Of a stretch of 64,000 nucleotides of DNA, positions 1 through 7,615 are shown one piece after another. Made by a program: the position numbers and the translations under genes. This DNA is from Fodinibacter sp963763015 (GTDB lineage: Bacteria > Actinomycetota > Actinomycetes > Actinomycetales > Dermatophilaceae): positions 248,001 to 312,000 of the forward strand of contig CAVXML010000006.1 of assembly GCA_963763015.1 (NCBI GenBank), read 5' to 3'. The notes beneath the pieces were generated by a model. The model was not told where the DNA came from, searched no databases, and was given only the letters and a program-made list of their open reading frames with translations. Numbering within the stretch: the first letter of the stretch is position 1; each line of letters begins with the position of its first letter.

Positions 1-86
1 GCGACGCCCTCGATCTGCGCGATCGCCGCGGCGACCGTCGCGGCGCGACCGACGTCGGTCTGGATCAGGATGTAGGCCTGTACCAC
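1..86 (-). CDS. Lrp/AsnC-type ligand-binding protein, N-terminal fragment
   Basis: Read on the minus strand, a GTG at 86 opens a frame that runs off the window edge after 28 codons. It begins VVQAYILIQTDVGRAA and continues into an Ala-rich helix. This matches the start of the small stand-alone RAM (Lrp/AsnC C-terminal) proteins of actinobacteria, which lack the helix-turn-helix domain and bind amino acids as oligomers. The gene is divergent from thiL, and its 3' end lies outside the window. The family call rests on a short stretch, so the ligand and role are unknown. Confidence 0.6.
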   Translation of the reverse strand, partial: MVQAYILIQTDVGRAATVAAAIAQIEGV

Positions 87-210
87 TGCAGTGCCACCCC
101 TTCGTCTGTGCTCGGGGGCCGCAACCGGCCCGTCGTGTCGGAGGCGCCCGTCGTGAGCGGCGCGTTGCAGACGCTACCGTGCCGGGAGTCCCCACGTCTC
201 GGGAGGGTTG

Positions 211-1245
211 GTGCCGGTGCGGTTGCGCGACATCAGCGAGGGCGAGCTGCTCGCCCTCGTGTTCCCCGTGTATGCGGGGGCGGCGCCGGCCGACCCGGGC
301 TCCGTGCCGGTCGGGCCGGGTGACGACGCGGCAGTGGTCGGCACGCCCGGTGGCTCGGTCGTCGCCACGACGGACTCCATGGTGCGAGGACTGGACTGGC
401 GCGACGAGTGGTCGTCGGCGCACGACGTGGGCGTCAAGGTGGCGGCGCAGAACGTCGCGGACATCGCGGCGATGGGTGCGGTGCCGACCGCACTGCTGGT
501 CTCGCTCGCGGCAGACCCGGCGCTCGAGGTCGGGTGGGCGGTCGACCTGGCGCGCGGCATCGCGTCGCTGGCGGATCAGGCGGGTGCGGTGGTCGTCGGC
601 GGCGACCTGTCGGCCGCACCGCCCGGGGTGGTGGTCGTCTCCGTGACGGCGCTGGGCGACCTGCGCGGGCTGGCTCCCGTCCTTCGCTCCGGTGCTCGGG
701 TGGGCGACGTCGTCGCGGTCTGCGGATCCCTGGGGCTCTCCGGAGGTGGGCTGGCGCTGTACCAGCGCGGAGAGGCCGACCCCGACGCGGTGGGCGACGT
801 CGTGCTCTCGGACCGGACGCTCGCCGTGCGGGCGCTCATGCGCCACCACCGCGCCCCCGTCCCGCCCTGGCGGTGCGGGTCGGTGGCCGCGGCGGCGGGG
901 GCCCATGCGCTCGTCGACGTCTCCGACGGCTTGGTGACCGACGTCGGCCGGGTCGCATCGGCCAGTGGGGTCTCGGTGGACCTCGACGGCTCGGTGCTGC
1001 GCGAGCGCTACGCCGCGGGTCCCCTCGCCCTCGCCCTGGGTGACGACGAGGCCCTGCGTCAGGTGCTTGCCGGGGGCGAGGAGCACTCGCTGGTGGGCGC
1101 CTTCGCCGACACCGCCTCGCTGCCGGGCGGGGACGAGCCCTGGCGGGTTGTCGGCCGCGTGATCGCAGCGGGACCCCAGGGGCCCTCGGTCACCGTGGAC
1201 GGCGTCGTGCCCGACGCGAGGGGCTGGGACCACTTCGCCCGCTGA
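211..1245 (+). CDS. thiL: Thiamine-monophosphate kinase ThiL
   Basis: ThiL phosphorylates thiamine monophosphate to thiamine pyrophosphate with ATP in the cytosol, the last step of cofactor synthesis. The sequence shows the AIR-synthase-like N-terminal signature DISEGELL, the Mg-ATP motif GPGDDAAV (about residue 31), TTDSMVRG, KVAAQNVADIAAMGA and GGDLS, and ends in WDHF as usual for the family. Length is 344 residues, close to normal. Start is uncertain: GGGAGGG at 201-207 lies 3 bases before GTG 211 and 9 bases before GTG 217, and either could be used; a TTG at 208 is less likely. A TACCGT -10 box lies at 175-180. The gene converges on rpmB across the first inverted-repeat element. Confidence 0.93.
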   Translation: MPVRLRDISEGELLALVFPVYAGAAPADPGSVPVGPGDDAAVVGTPGGSVVATTDSMVRGLDWRDEWSSAHDVGVKVAAQNVADIAAMGAVPTALLVSLAADPALEVGWAVDLARGIASLADQAGAVVVGGDLSAAPPGVVVVSVTALGDLRGLAPVLRSGARVGDVVAVCGSLGLSGGGLALYQRGEADPDAVGDVVLSDRTLAVRALMRHHRAPVPPWRCGSVAAAAGAHALVDVSDGLVTDVGRVASASGVSVDLDGSVLRERYAAGPLALALGDDEALRQVLAGGEEHSLVGAFADTASLPGGDEPWRVVGRVIAAGPQGPSVTVDGVVPDARGWDHFAR

Positions 1246-1276
1246 CCGGCATCCGGGCTGCTTGTCCCGCTCCGGG

Positions 1277-1360
1277 CTCCCCGACTTCGTCTGTCAGGAT
1301 GCCGTCTCCGCGCCCCGATGGCGGCGTGTCGGCGACACGACGGCAGACGAAGTCGGGGAG
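1277..1360. repeat. 84-bp element with 17-bp perfect terminal inverted repeats, copy 1
   Basis: The left arm CTCCCCGACTTCGTCTG (1277-1293) is perfectly complementary to the right arm at 1344-1360. Copy 2 lies at 14302-14384 with the same termini. The interiors share GGATGCCGT and GGCGGCGTGTCGGCG when copy 2 is reverse-complemented, so the two copies are homologous in opposite orientation. This copy sits between the convergent thiL and rpmB genes and could also act as a bidirectional terminator. No coding capacity. Confidence 0.85.
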
Positions 1361-1442
1361 GCGGGGAGGAGGGGAGGGGCCGGGGATGCGGAGCGGGCGG
1401 CCCCCTTGGTGGGGAGCCGCCCGCGTCAGCCGTGCGTGGAGG

Positions 1443-1637
1443 TCAGCGCTTGACCTTGCCCGCCTTGAGGCAGGAGGTGCAGACGTTGAGCCGCTTCGGG
1501 GTCACACCGGCGTCGCCGACGAGCGCCTTGACCCGCTGGATGTTGGGGTTCCAGCGGCGCTTGGTGCGGCGGTGCGAGTGCGAGATGCTGTGCCCGAAAC
1601 CGGGTCCCTTGCCGCAGACGTCGCAGTTGGCAGCCAC
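1443..1637 (-). CDS. rpmB: 50S ribosomal protein L28, zinc-binding type
   Basis: L28 is a small protein of the large ribosomal subunit. The 64-residue product starts MAANCDVCGKGPGFGH and contains SHSHRRTKRRWNPNIQ, diagnostic of bL28. It has a CxxC near the N-terminus and a second CxxC (VCTSC) near the C-terminus, so it is the zinc-ribbon C+ form. GTG 1637 is chosen because an AGGAGT ribosome site (1644-1649) lies six bases upstream. It is transcribed alone and convergently to thiL. Actinobacteria often also carry a zinc-free L28 for zinc starvation; none is in this window. Confidence 0.95.
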   Translation of the reverse strand: MAANCDVCGKGPGFGHSISHSHRRTKRRWNPNIQRVKALVGDAGVTPKRLNVCTSCLKAGKVKR

Positions 1638-1768
1638 GGGTGAACTCCTACGGAAGTGGTGGATGGTGTCGTCGGCGGCGCAAGAGTGCGCGCGCGCAAC
1701 CGGACCAGCGTAGCCGAGCCCCGCCCGGCCGGCCAAAACGCCTCCCGGCCGCTGGGGGACCTGCCGGT

Positions 1769-1774
1769 TACCCT
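1769..1774 (+). promoter_or_regulatory. -10 box TACCCT of a leaderless start
   Basis: TACCCT lies seven bases before GTG 1782. No ribosome site precedes that codon, so the transcript probably starts at or next to the start codon. No clear -35 box. Confidence 0.5.
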
Positions 1775-1781
1775 GTGGCCC

Positions 1782-3554
1782 GTGGCCGACCTCTTCACCG
1801 CCGCCGACGCCCGCCACTGGGCGCTGCTGACCCGAGCGGCGCTGGCGGCCCGGCGCACCGAGATCGACGCGCTCAACGTCTTCCCCGTGCCCGACGGCGA
1901 CACCGGCACCAACCTCTACCTCACGTTCGACGCCGCGATCGACGAGGTCGCCGCGATGCACGGGGCAGAGGGCATCCTCGGCGACGCCACGCTCGTCCAG
2001 GAGTGCCGGTCGCTCACCCGGGCGATCCTCCTCTCCGCCCGCGGCAACTCCGGGGTGATCGTGAGCCAGCTGGTCGGCGGTCTCTGCGCGGCGATCGTCG
2101 ACCGGGACGCCGAGGCCGTCGACGCCGGCCTCCTCGCCCAGGCCTTCGCCCGGGGTGCGGCCGCGGCACGCGACTGCGTCGCGCACCCCCAGGAGGGCAC
2201 GATCCTCACGGTGGCCGACGCCGGCGCCGCGGCGGCCACCGCGGCAGCGGATGCCGGTGGGTCGCTCGGTGACGTCTGCCAGGCCGCCGTCGACGCGGCC
2301 CACGAGGCCCTCGCCCGCACCCCCGACCAGCTCGAGGCGCTCCGTCACGCCGGCGTGGTGGACGCCGGAGGAGCCGGCTGCGTGCTCCTGCTCGAGTCGC
2401 TCCAGCGGGTGGTCACCGGCCGCTGGAGCGCCACCGACGAGGGCCTCCTCTCCGCCGGCCCTCCGCTCCACCGGCGCGACGAGTGGCACCTGGCCCGCGC
2501 AACCGGCCAGCCTCCCGCGGTCACGGCGGGATCGGAGTCGCAGCCGGGCGGCATCCAGGCCCCGCCCGCCGGCTCCGACGCCGGCGGAGCGCACCAGGTC
2601 GCGGGCCACGACCCGCTCGACGGCGAGGGCGAGCCGCTCGGGACCGGCCCCGCCTATGAGGTGATGTACCTGCTCACCGACACGACCCCCGCCGAGGTCC
2701 AGACCCTGACGCGCACCCTCGACCGGCTCGGCGACTCACTCCTCGTCGTCGGCGGTCCGGACCTGTGGAACGTCCACGTCCACGTCGACGACGCGGGCGC
2801 GGCCGTCGAGGCCGGGATCAGCGCGGGGCGGCCGGAGCGGATCCGGATCACCCACTTCGCGAGCCAGGTCTCCGCCCGGGACCACGGCGTCGGCCGGCTG
2901 GGCGTCGTCGCGTGCGCCGCAGGGCCAGGCGTCGGCGCGCTCCTCGAGGAGGCGGGGGCCGTGGTCGTCCCCTCGGGACCCGCCCGGCGGGCGTCGGCTG
3001 GCCAGCTCCTCGAGGCAGTGCGGGCCACGGGCGCGACCGCCGTCGTCCTGCTTCCCGGTGACCGTGACACCCTCATGGCCGCCGAGATCGCCGCACAGGC
3101 CGCCGCCGGTGAGGGCCTCGACGTCCACGTCGTGCCGGCCCGGACGACGGTGCAGGCGCTCGCCGCCCTCGCGGTGCACGACCCCACCCGCTCGGTGCAC
3201 GCCAACGTGGTCGCGATGACGGGGGCCGCGGTGTCCACGCGGCACGGGGCGGTGACCGTCGCCACGAAGGAGGCGCTCACGTGGGCCGGGGTGTGCCACC
3301 CGGGCGACGTGCTCGGCATCGTCGACGGCGACGTCGCGTTCCTCGGCACGGACCTCGCCGAGTCGGCCCGCGAGGTGCTCGGCCGGCTCCTGTCGGCCGG
3401 CGGCGAGCTCGTGACACTCGTGGTCGGGGCGGACGCCGGCCCCGACCTCGCCGCCCGGACCGCCGACGCCCTGGCCCAGGAGCGGCCCGACGTCGAGGTC
3501 GTCGTCGTGGACGGCGGCCAGCCGGTCTACCCCCTCCTCATCGGGGTGGAGTGA
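1782..3554 (+). CDS. DhaL/DAK2-domain protein, FakA/YloV-like
   Basis: The N-terminal third is a DhaL-type ATP-binding kinase domain: ALNVFPVPDGDTGTNL (about residues 31-46) carries the Asp residues that bind Mg-ADP. The C-terminal half matches the DegV-like part of FakA (YloV) proteins, which phosphorylate fatty acids bound to FakB/DegV partners in Firmicutes. The 590-residue length fits. Which acyl carrier it serves here is not visible. The preceding frame is open, but GTG 1782 gives the expected start VADLFTAADARHW and has a -10 box seven bases upstream. It lies 15 bases upstream of recG, the same pairing as yloV-recG in other Gram-positives. Confidence 0.85.
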   Translation: MADLFTAADARHWALLTRAALAARRTEIDALNVFPVPDGDTGTNLYLTFDAAIDEVAAMHGAEGILGDATLVQECRSLTRAILLSARGNSGVIVSQLVGGLCAAIVDRDAEAVDAGLLAQAFARGAAAARDCVAHPQEGTILTVADAGAAAATAAADAGGSLGDVCQAAVDAAHEALARTPDQLEALRHAGVVDAGGAGCVLLLESLQRVVTGRWSATDEGLLSAGPPLHRRDEWHLARATGQPPAVTAGSESQPGGIQAPPAGSDAGGAHQVAGHDPLDGEGEPLGTGPAYEVMYLLTDTTPAEVQTLTRTLDRLGDSLLVVGGPDLWNVHVHVDDAGAAVEAGISAGRPERIRITHFASQVSARDHGVGRLGVVACAAGPGVGALLEEAGAVVVPSGPARRASAGQLLEAVRATGATAVVLLPGDRDTLMAAEIAAQAAAGEGLDVHVVPARTTVQALAALAVHDPTRSVHANVVAMTGAAVSTRHGAVTVATKEALTWAGVCHPGDVLGIVDGDVAFLGTDLAESAREVLGRLLSAGGELVTLVVGADAGPDLAARTADALAQERPDVEVVVVDGGQPVYPLLIGVE

Positions 3555-3569
3555 GTGGGGGTGCGCTGA

Positions 3570-5744
3570 GTGGCCACCGAGGCGAGCAGGCTGTCCCCCA
3601 TCATCGCCACCGCGGCGAAGAAGTTCGCCGCGGCGCGCGACATCCACACCGTGGGAGACCTCCTCGCGTTCTGGCCCCGCCGCTACCAGACCCGCGAGAG
3701 CGACCTCGGGTCGGTGACGCCGGGCGAGTACCTCGTCGGGGTGGCCGAGGTGAAGTCGGCCTCCACCCGCCGCATGCGCGAGCGCAAGGGGTCGATGCTC
3801 AACGTCGTCATCACCGACGGCCGCCACGACATCGACCTGACCTTCTTCAAGGCCTGGGGCCACGAACGGGTGCTCGTCCCCGGTGCCCGGGGGATCTTCG
3901 CCGGCAAGGTCGGCACCTACAACCGGCGGCTGCAGCTCACGCACCCGGGCTACACGATGCTCGACGACTTCGACGCTGGGGAGCGCAAGGCGCTGATCCC
4001 CATCTACCGGTCGGTCGGCTCGCTGCACACGTGGACCGTCACCGAGAGCGTCCGCCGGGTGCTCGACGTCCTCGACGAGGTGCCCGACCCCCTGCCGCCG
4101 CAGGTGCGCGAACGACGGCGGCTCCTCTCGCGGATGGCGGCGCTGCGCGGCATCCACACGCCCGACACCTGGGAGGAGGTGGAGGAGGCCCGGCGCCGGC
4201 TCCGGTACGAGGAGGCCTTTCTCCTCCAGGTGACGCTGGCACAGCGGCGCGCCGCGGCATCCGGGCAGGTCACGACGCCGCGCCCGGCTCGGGCCGGCGG
4301 CATCCTCGACGCCTTCGAGGCGCGCCTGCCGTTCGAGCTCACGGCCGGGCAGCGCGAGATCGGGGCGACCATCGCCGAGGAGATGGGGCGTGCGGTACCC
4401 ATGCACCGCCTCCTCCAGGGCGAGGTCGGGTCGGGGAAGACCGTGGTCGCCCTGCGAGCGATGCTGACAGCGGTGGATGCCGGCGGGCAGGCGGCCCTGC
4501 TCGCCCCCACCGAGGTGCTCGCCGCGCAGCACCACCACACGATCACCACGATGCTGGGTGACCTCGCCGAGGGCGGGATGCTGGGGGGTGCCGACGGGGC
4601 GACGCGAGTCGTGCTCCTCACCGGGAGCCAGTCCACCGCCGAGCGCCGACGGGCCCTCCTCGAGGTCGCGAGCGGCGACGCCGGCATCGTCGTCGGGACC
4701 CACGCGCTGCTCCAGGAGAGCGTCGACTTCTTCGACCTGGCCCTCGTCGTCGTCGACGAGCAGCACCGCTTCGGCGTGGAGCAGCGCGACGCCCTGAGGG
4801 GCAAGGGGACCCTTCCCCCGCACGTGCTCGTCATGACCGCCACCCCGATCCCGCGGACGGTCGCGATGACCGTCTTCGGGGACCTGGAGACGTCCACCCT
4901 CCGGGAGCTGCCCGCGGGACGCACCCCCATCACGACGCACGTGGTGCCCGAGGGCCGACCCGGGTGGATGGCCCGGGCCTGGACCCGGGTGGCGGAGGAG
5001 GTGCGCGCCGGCCGGCAGGCGTTCGTCGTGTGCCCGCGCATCGGCGACGACGACCTGCCTGACGACGACACCGACCTGCGCGAGGAGGTGACCGACGACG
5101 GCGACGACGGCGAGGCACCGCCACCGGCCCGGCCGCTGCACGGGGTGTACTCCGTGCACGCGGCGCTCGCGCAGGAGCCGGCCCTGGCCGGCCTGTCGGT
5201 CGAGGTGCTCCACGGTCGGCTGGCGCCGGAGGAGAAGGATGCCGTCATGGCTCGCTTCTCGCACGGTGACCTCGACGTGCTCGTCTCCACGACCGTCGTC
5301 GAGGTCGGCGTCGACGTGCCGAACGCCAGCGTCATGGTGGTCCTGGACGCCGACCGCTTCGGAGTGTCGCAGCTGCACCAGCTTCGGGGGCGGATCGGCC
5401 GTGGTGCCCACCCCGGCCTCTGCCTCCTCGTCACCGGCAGTGACTCCGAGGCGGCGACCACCCGGCTCGAGGCGGTGGCCGCCACCACCGACGGGTTCGA
5501 GCTGGCCCGGCTCGACCTCTCCCAGCGCCGGGAGGGCGACATCCTCGGTGCGGCGCAGCACGGCCGGCGCAGCCAGCTGGAGTTCCTGCACATCCTCGAG
5601 GACGAGGACGTCATCGAGGCCGCCCGCGAGGACGCGTTCGCCCTCGTCGCGGACGACCCGGAGCTCGCAGCGCACCCCGTGCTCGCCGCGACGGTGCGCG
5701 CGCGCGTCGATGCGGAGCAGGCCGCGTACCTCGAGCGGGGCTGA
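3570..5744 (+). CDS. recG: ATP-dependent DNA helicase RecG
   Basis: RecG reverses stalled replication forks and branch-migrates Holliday junctions. The 724-residue product has the N-terminal wedge/OB region, then superfamily-2 motor motifs: Walker A GEVGSGKT (about residue 284), DEQHRFG (about residue 395), MTATPIPRT, and LRGRIGRG in the C-terminal RecA-like lobe. Between the lobes is an acidic Asp/Glu-rich insert (about residues 490-515) not needed for the fold. GTG 3570 is preceded by GGGGGTG. It is followed with a one-base gap by rsmD, so they are co-transcribed. Confidence 0.96.
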   Translation: MATEASRLSPIIATAAKKFAAARDIHTVGDLLAFWPRRYQTRESDLGSVTPGEYLVGVAEVKSASTRRMRERKGSMLNVVITDGRHDIDLTFFKAWGHERVLVPGARGIFAGKVGTYNRRLQLTHPGYTMLDDFDAGERKALIPIYRSVGSLHTWTVTESVRRVLDVLDEVPDPLPPQVRERRRLLSRMAALRGIHTPDTWEEVEEARRRLRYEEAFLLQVTLAQRRAAASGQVTTPRPARAGGILDAFEARLPFELTAGQREIGATIAEEMGRAVPMHRLLQGEVGSGKTVVALRAMLTAVDAGGQAALLAPTEVLAAQHHHTITTMLGDLAEGGMLGGADGATRVVLLTGSQSTAERRRALLEVASGDAGIVVGTHALLQESVDFFDLALVVVDEQHRFGVEQRDALRGKGTLPPHVLVMTATPIPRTVAMTVFGDLETSTLRELPAGRTPITTHVVPEGRPGWMARAWTRVAEEVRAGRQAFVVCPRIGDDDLPDDDTDLREEVTDDGDDGEAPPPARPLHGVYSVHAALAQEPALAGLSVEVLHGRLAPEEKDAVMARFSHGDLDVLVSTTVVEVGVDVPNASVMVVLDADRFGVSQLHQLRGRIGRGAHPGLCLLVTGSDSEAATTRLEAVAATTDGFELARLDLSQRREGDILGAAQHGRRSQLEFLHILEDEDVIEAAREDAFALVADDPELAAHPVLAATVRARVDAEQAAYLERG

Positions 5745-5745
5745 G

Positions 5746-7059
5746 GTGACCCGGATCATCGCGGGGACGGCCGGTGGCCGCACGCTGCGCACGCCGCCCG
5801 GCTCGGGTACCCGCCCCACCAGCGACCGGGTGCGCGAGGCGGTCTTCTCGGCGCTCGAGGCCCGCGACGCGGTGCGGGGCCGCCGGGTCCTCGACCTGTA
5901 CGCCGGGTCCGGCGCCCTCGGGCTGGAAGCCGCCAGCAGGGGAGCCTCCTCGGTGGTGCTCGTGGAGTCCGACCCCCGGGCGGCCGCGGTGATCACCCGC
6001 AACGCCGCCGACCTGGCGCTGCGGGGTGTGCGGGTGGACCGCTCGACGGTCCTGCGAGCGCTCGGACCGCAGCCGCGACCCGAGGATGCCGCCGACCTCG
6101 TCCTCGTCGACCCTCCCTACGGGAGCGGCGAGCCCGAGCTCACGGCGGTGCTCGACCGGCTCGCGGCGGGGTGGCTGGCGGTGGACGGCATCCTCGTCGT
6201 CGAGCGCTCGACCCGAAGTCCGGAACCGGCATGGCCGCCCGGAATCCGGCGGTCGGGCAAGCCGCGCAGGTACGGGGAGACGACGGTCTGGCTGGCCGAG
6301 CGCCACGACGCCGGGGCGCGGACGGGGGCACCGAGGGCGCTGCCCGGCGCGCGGCTCGACCAGACCCTGTCGCTCGACCAGACCCTGTCGCTCGACCAGA
6401 CCGTGCCCCTCGACCAGACTGTGCCGATGACCGACACAGCGATCCCCCGCCCCGCCGCCGGCGACGTCGTCGAGCGGATCCTCGAGGACCACCGGCTCTT
6501 CGAGGACCTCCTGCGTGAGTGCCGCCGCACCGACAGTGACCGGGCCGCCGCCCGCACCGCCCTCGCCGAGGTCCTCGTGGCCCATGCCGTGGCCGAGGAG
6601 GAGACGGTCTACCCCGAGCTCCGCCGCAGCCGCGCCATCTCGGGCCACGAGGAGGAGCACAGCGAGGAGGAGCACGCCGAGATCATCGAGGCGCTCCTCT
6701 CCTTCCTCCAGGCGCGAGGCACCGACACCCAGAAGTACGACGACACCCTCGAGGAGCTCGCGACCACCGTCAACCACCACTCCGCCGAGGAGGAGACGAC
6801 CATCCTCAACCCCGCCCGCGACGAGGCCTCGGAGCAGCGCCGGGCCGAGCTCGGCGTCGCGTGGCTGGCCCGCCGCAACGAGCTGCTGGATGCCGGCTGC
6901 GCGTCCGAGGAGCAGGTCCGGGCCATCCTGGCGGAGGCCGAGGAGGAGGGGGTGCTCGCCCCCGAGGGTGCCCGGATGGAGGCCGACGCCGTTCAGGAGG
7001 AGGCGAAGAAGACGGCCGAGGAGATCGAGGAGAAGGCGAAGCAGGAGACCACCGGCTGA
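5746..7059 (+). CDS. rsmD: RsmD 16S rRNA methyltransferase fused in frame to a hemerythrin (HHE) domain
   Basis: Residues 1-190 are RsmD, which methylates guanine 966 (N2) of 16S rRNA with SAM: RPTSDRVREAVFSAL, the SAM loop LDLYAGSGALGLEA and catalytic VDPPYG are present. No stop follows. The frame continues through four 18-bp repeats (residues about 204-227) into a 210-residue hemerythrin-like domain beginning at an internal ATG 6427, with EDHRLFEDLL, HAVAEEETVYPEL and NHHSAEEETTI carrying His/Glu ligands for a di-iron site, then an acidic Lys/Glu coiled tail. The internal ATG has no ribosome site or TANNNT box, which favours one 437-residue product. Alternatively two proteins are made and rsmD has simply lost its stop codon. 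Confidence 0.72.
   Translation: MTRIIAGTAGGRTLRTPPGSGTRPTSDRVREAVFSALEARDAVRGRRVLDLYAGSGALGLEAASRGASSVVLVESDPRAAAVITRNAADLALRGVRVDRSTVLRALGPQPRPEDAADLVLVDPPYGSGEPELTAVLDRLAAGWLAVDGILVVERSTRSPEPAWPPGIRRSGKPRRYGETTVWLAERHDAGARTGAPRALPGARLDQTLSLDQTLSLDQTVPLDQTVPMTDTAIPRPAAGDVVERILEDHRLFEDLLRECRRTDSDRAAARTALAEVLVAHAVAEEETVYPELRRSRAISGHEEEHSEEEHAEIIEALLSFLQARGTDTQKYDDTLEELATTVNHHSAEEETTILNPARDEASEQRRAELGVAWLARRNELLDAGCASEEQVRAILAEAEEEGVLAPEGARMEADAVQEEAKKTAEEIEEKAKQETTG
6355..6426 (+). repeat. Four tandem 18-bp repeats in the RsmD-HHE linker
   Basis: The unit CTCGACCAGACCCTGTCG encodes LDQTLS. Units 1 and 2 (6355-6390) are identical; units 3 and 4 (6391-6426) drift to LDQTVP. The array ends exactly at ATG 6427. 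Unit length is a multiple of three, so copy-number change keeps the fusion in frame. Confidence 0.9.
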
Positions 7060-7096
7060 CCCGCACCCGCACGGCCGACGGGCCCGAGCTCATGGG

Positions 7097-7102
7097 TACG
7101 GT
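7097..7102 (+). promoter_or_regulatory. -10 box TACGGT of a leaderless coaD transcript
   Basis: TACGGT ends six bases before GTG 7109. It lies just downstream of the RsmD-HHE stop and would let coaD be expressed alone. Confidence 0.45.
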
Positions 7103-7108
7103 GGGGCG

Positions 7109-7615
7109 GTGACCTCCGGCGCCCGCCGGGCCGTGTGCCCCGGCTCCTACGACCCCATGACGCTGGGGCACCTCGACGTCCTCGTCCGGGCGGCGGCGCT
7201 GTACGACGAGGTCGTGGTCACCGTGCTGCACAACCCCGGCAAGGCCGGCCTGTTCACCGTCGAGGAGCGCATCGGGTTCGTGGAGCGGGCACTCGAGCGA
7301 CGCGGGCTGGGGGAGCGGGTGCGGGTCGAGGCCTTCGCCGGACGCCTCCTCGTCGACGTCGCCCGTGACCTGGGCGCACACGTCGTCGTCAAGGGGCTAC
7401 GGGGAACGACCGACTTCACGTACGAGCTGCCGATGGCGCTCATGAACCGGCACCTCAGCGGCGTCGAGACGGTCTTCCTGCCCGGTGACCCGGCTCTCGA
7501 GCACGTCTCGAGCACCCTGGTCAAGGAGGTCGCGCGGTACGGCGGGGACGTCACGGGCCTCGTCCCGGACGAGGTGCGCGACGCCCTCGCCGCCCGGTGG
7601 CGTGCCGAGCACTGA
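7109..7615 (+). CDS. coaD: Phosphopantetheine adenylyltransferase CoaD
   Basis: CoaD adenylates 4'-phosphopantetheine to dephospho-CoA, the penultimate step of CoA synthesis. The 168-residue product has the nucleotidyltransferase signature GSYDPMTLGH (T-x-G-H) near residue 13, KGLRGTTDFTYE, and the C-terminal SSTLVKEVA that contacts ATP. GTG 7109 is chosen for the normal N-terminus and the -10 box six bases upstream. Its end overlaps the next gene's likely start by 14 bases. Confidence 0.95.
   Translation: MTSGARRAVCPGSYDPMTLGHLDVLVRAAALYDEVVVTVLHNPGKAGLFTVEERIGFVERALERRGLGERVRVEAFAGRLLVDVARDLGAHVVVKGLRGTTDFTYELPMALMNRHLSGVETVFLPGDPALEHVSSTLVKEVARYGGDVTGLVPDEVRDALAARWRAEH

Noticed and set aside
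97..116. TTCGTCTGTG near 101, resembling the end of the inverted-repeat element
   Set aside because: Only ten bases match, no partner arm is present, and it can arise by chance in a window of this size.
2736..6002. 1088-codon open frame on the minus strand opposite the DAK gene, recG and rsmD
   Set aside because: Composition is Arg/Gly/His-rich and has no family motifs, while the plus strand holds clear genes. It is a shadow caused by high GC at third positions.
6427..7059. Separate hemerythrin-domain gene starting at ATG 6427
   Set aside because: No ribosome site or leaderless -10 box precedes it, and the frame is continuous with rsmD. Kept as an alternative in the fusion entry.
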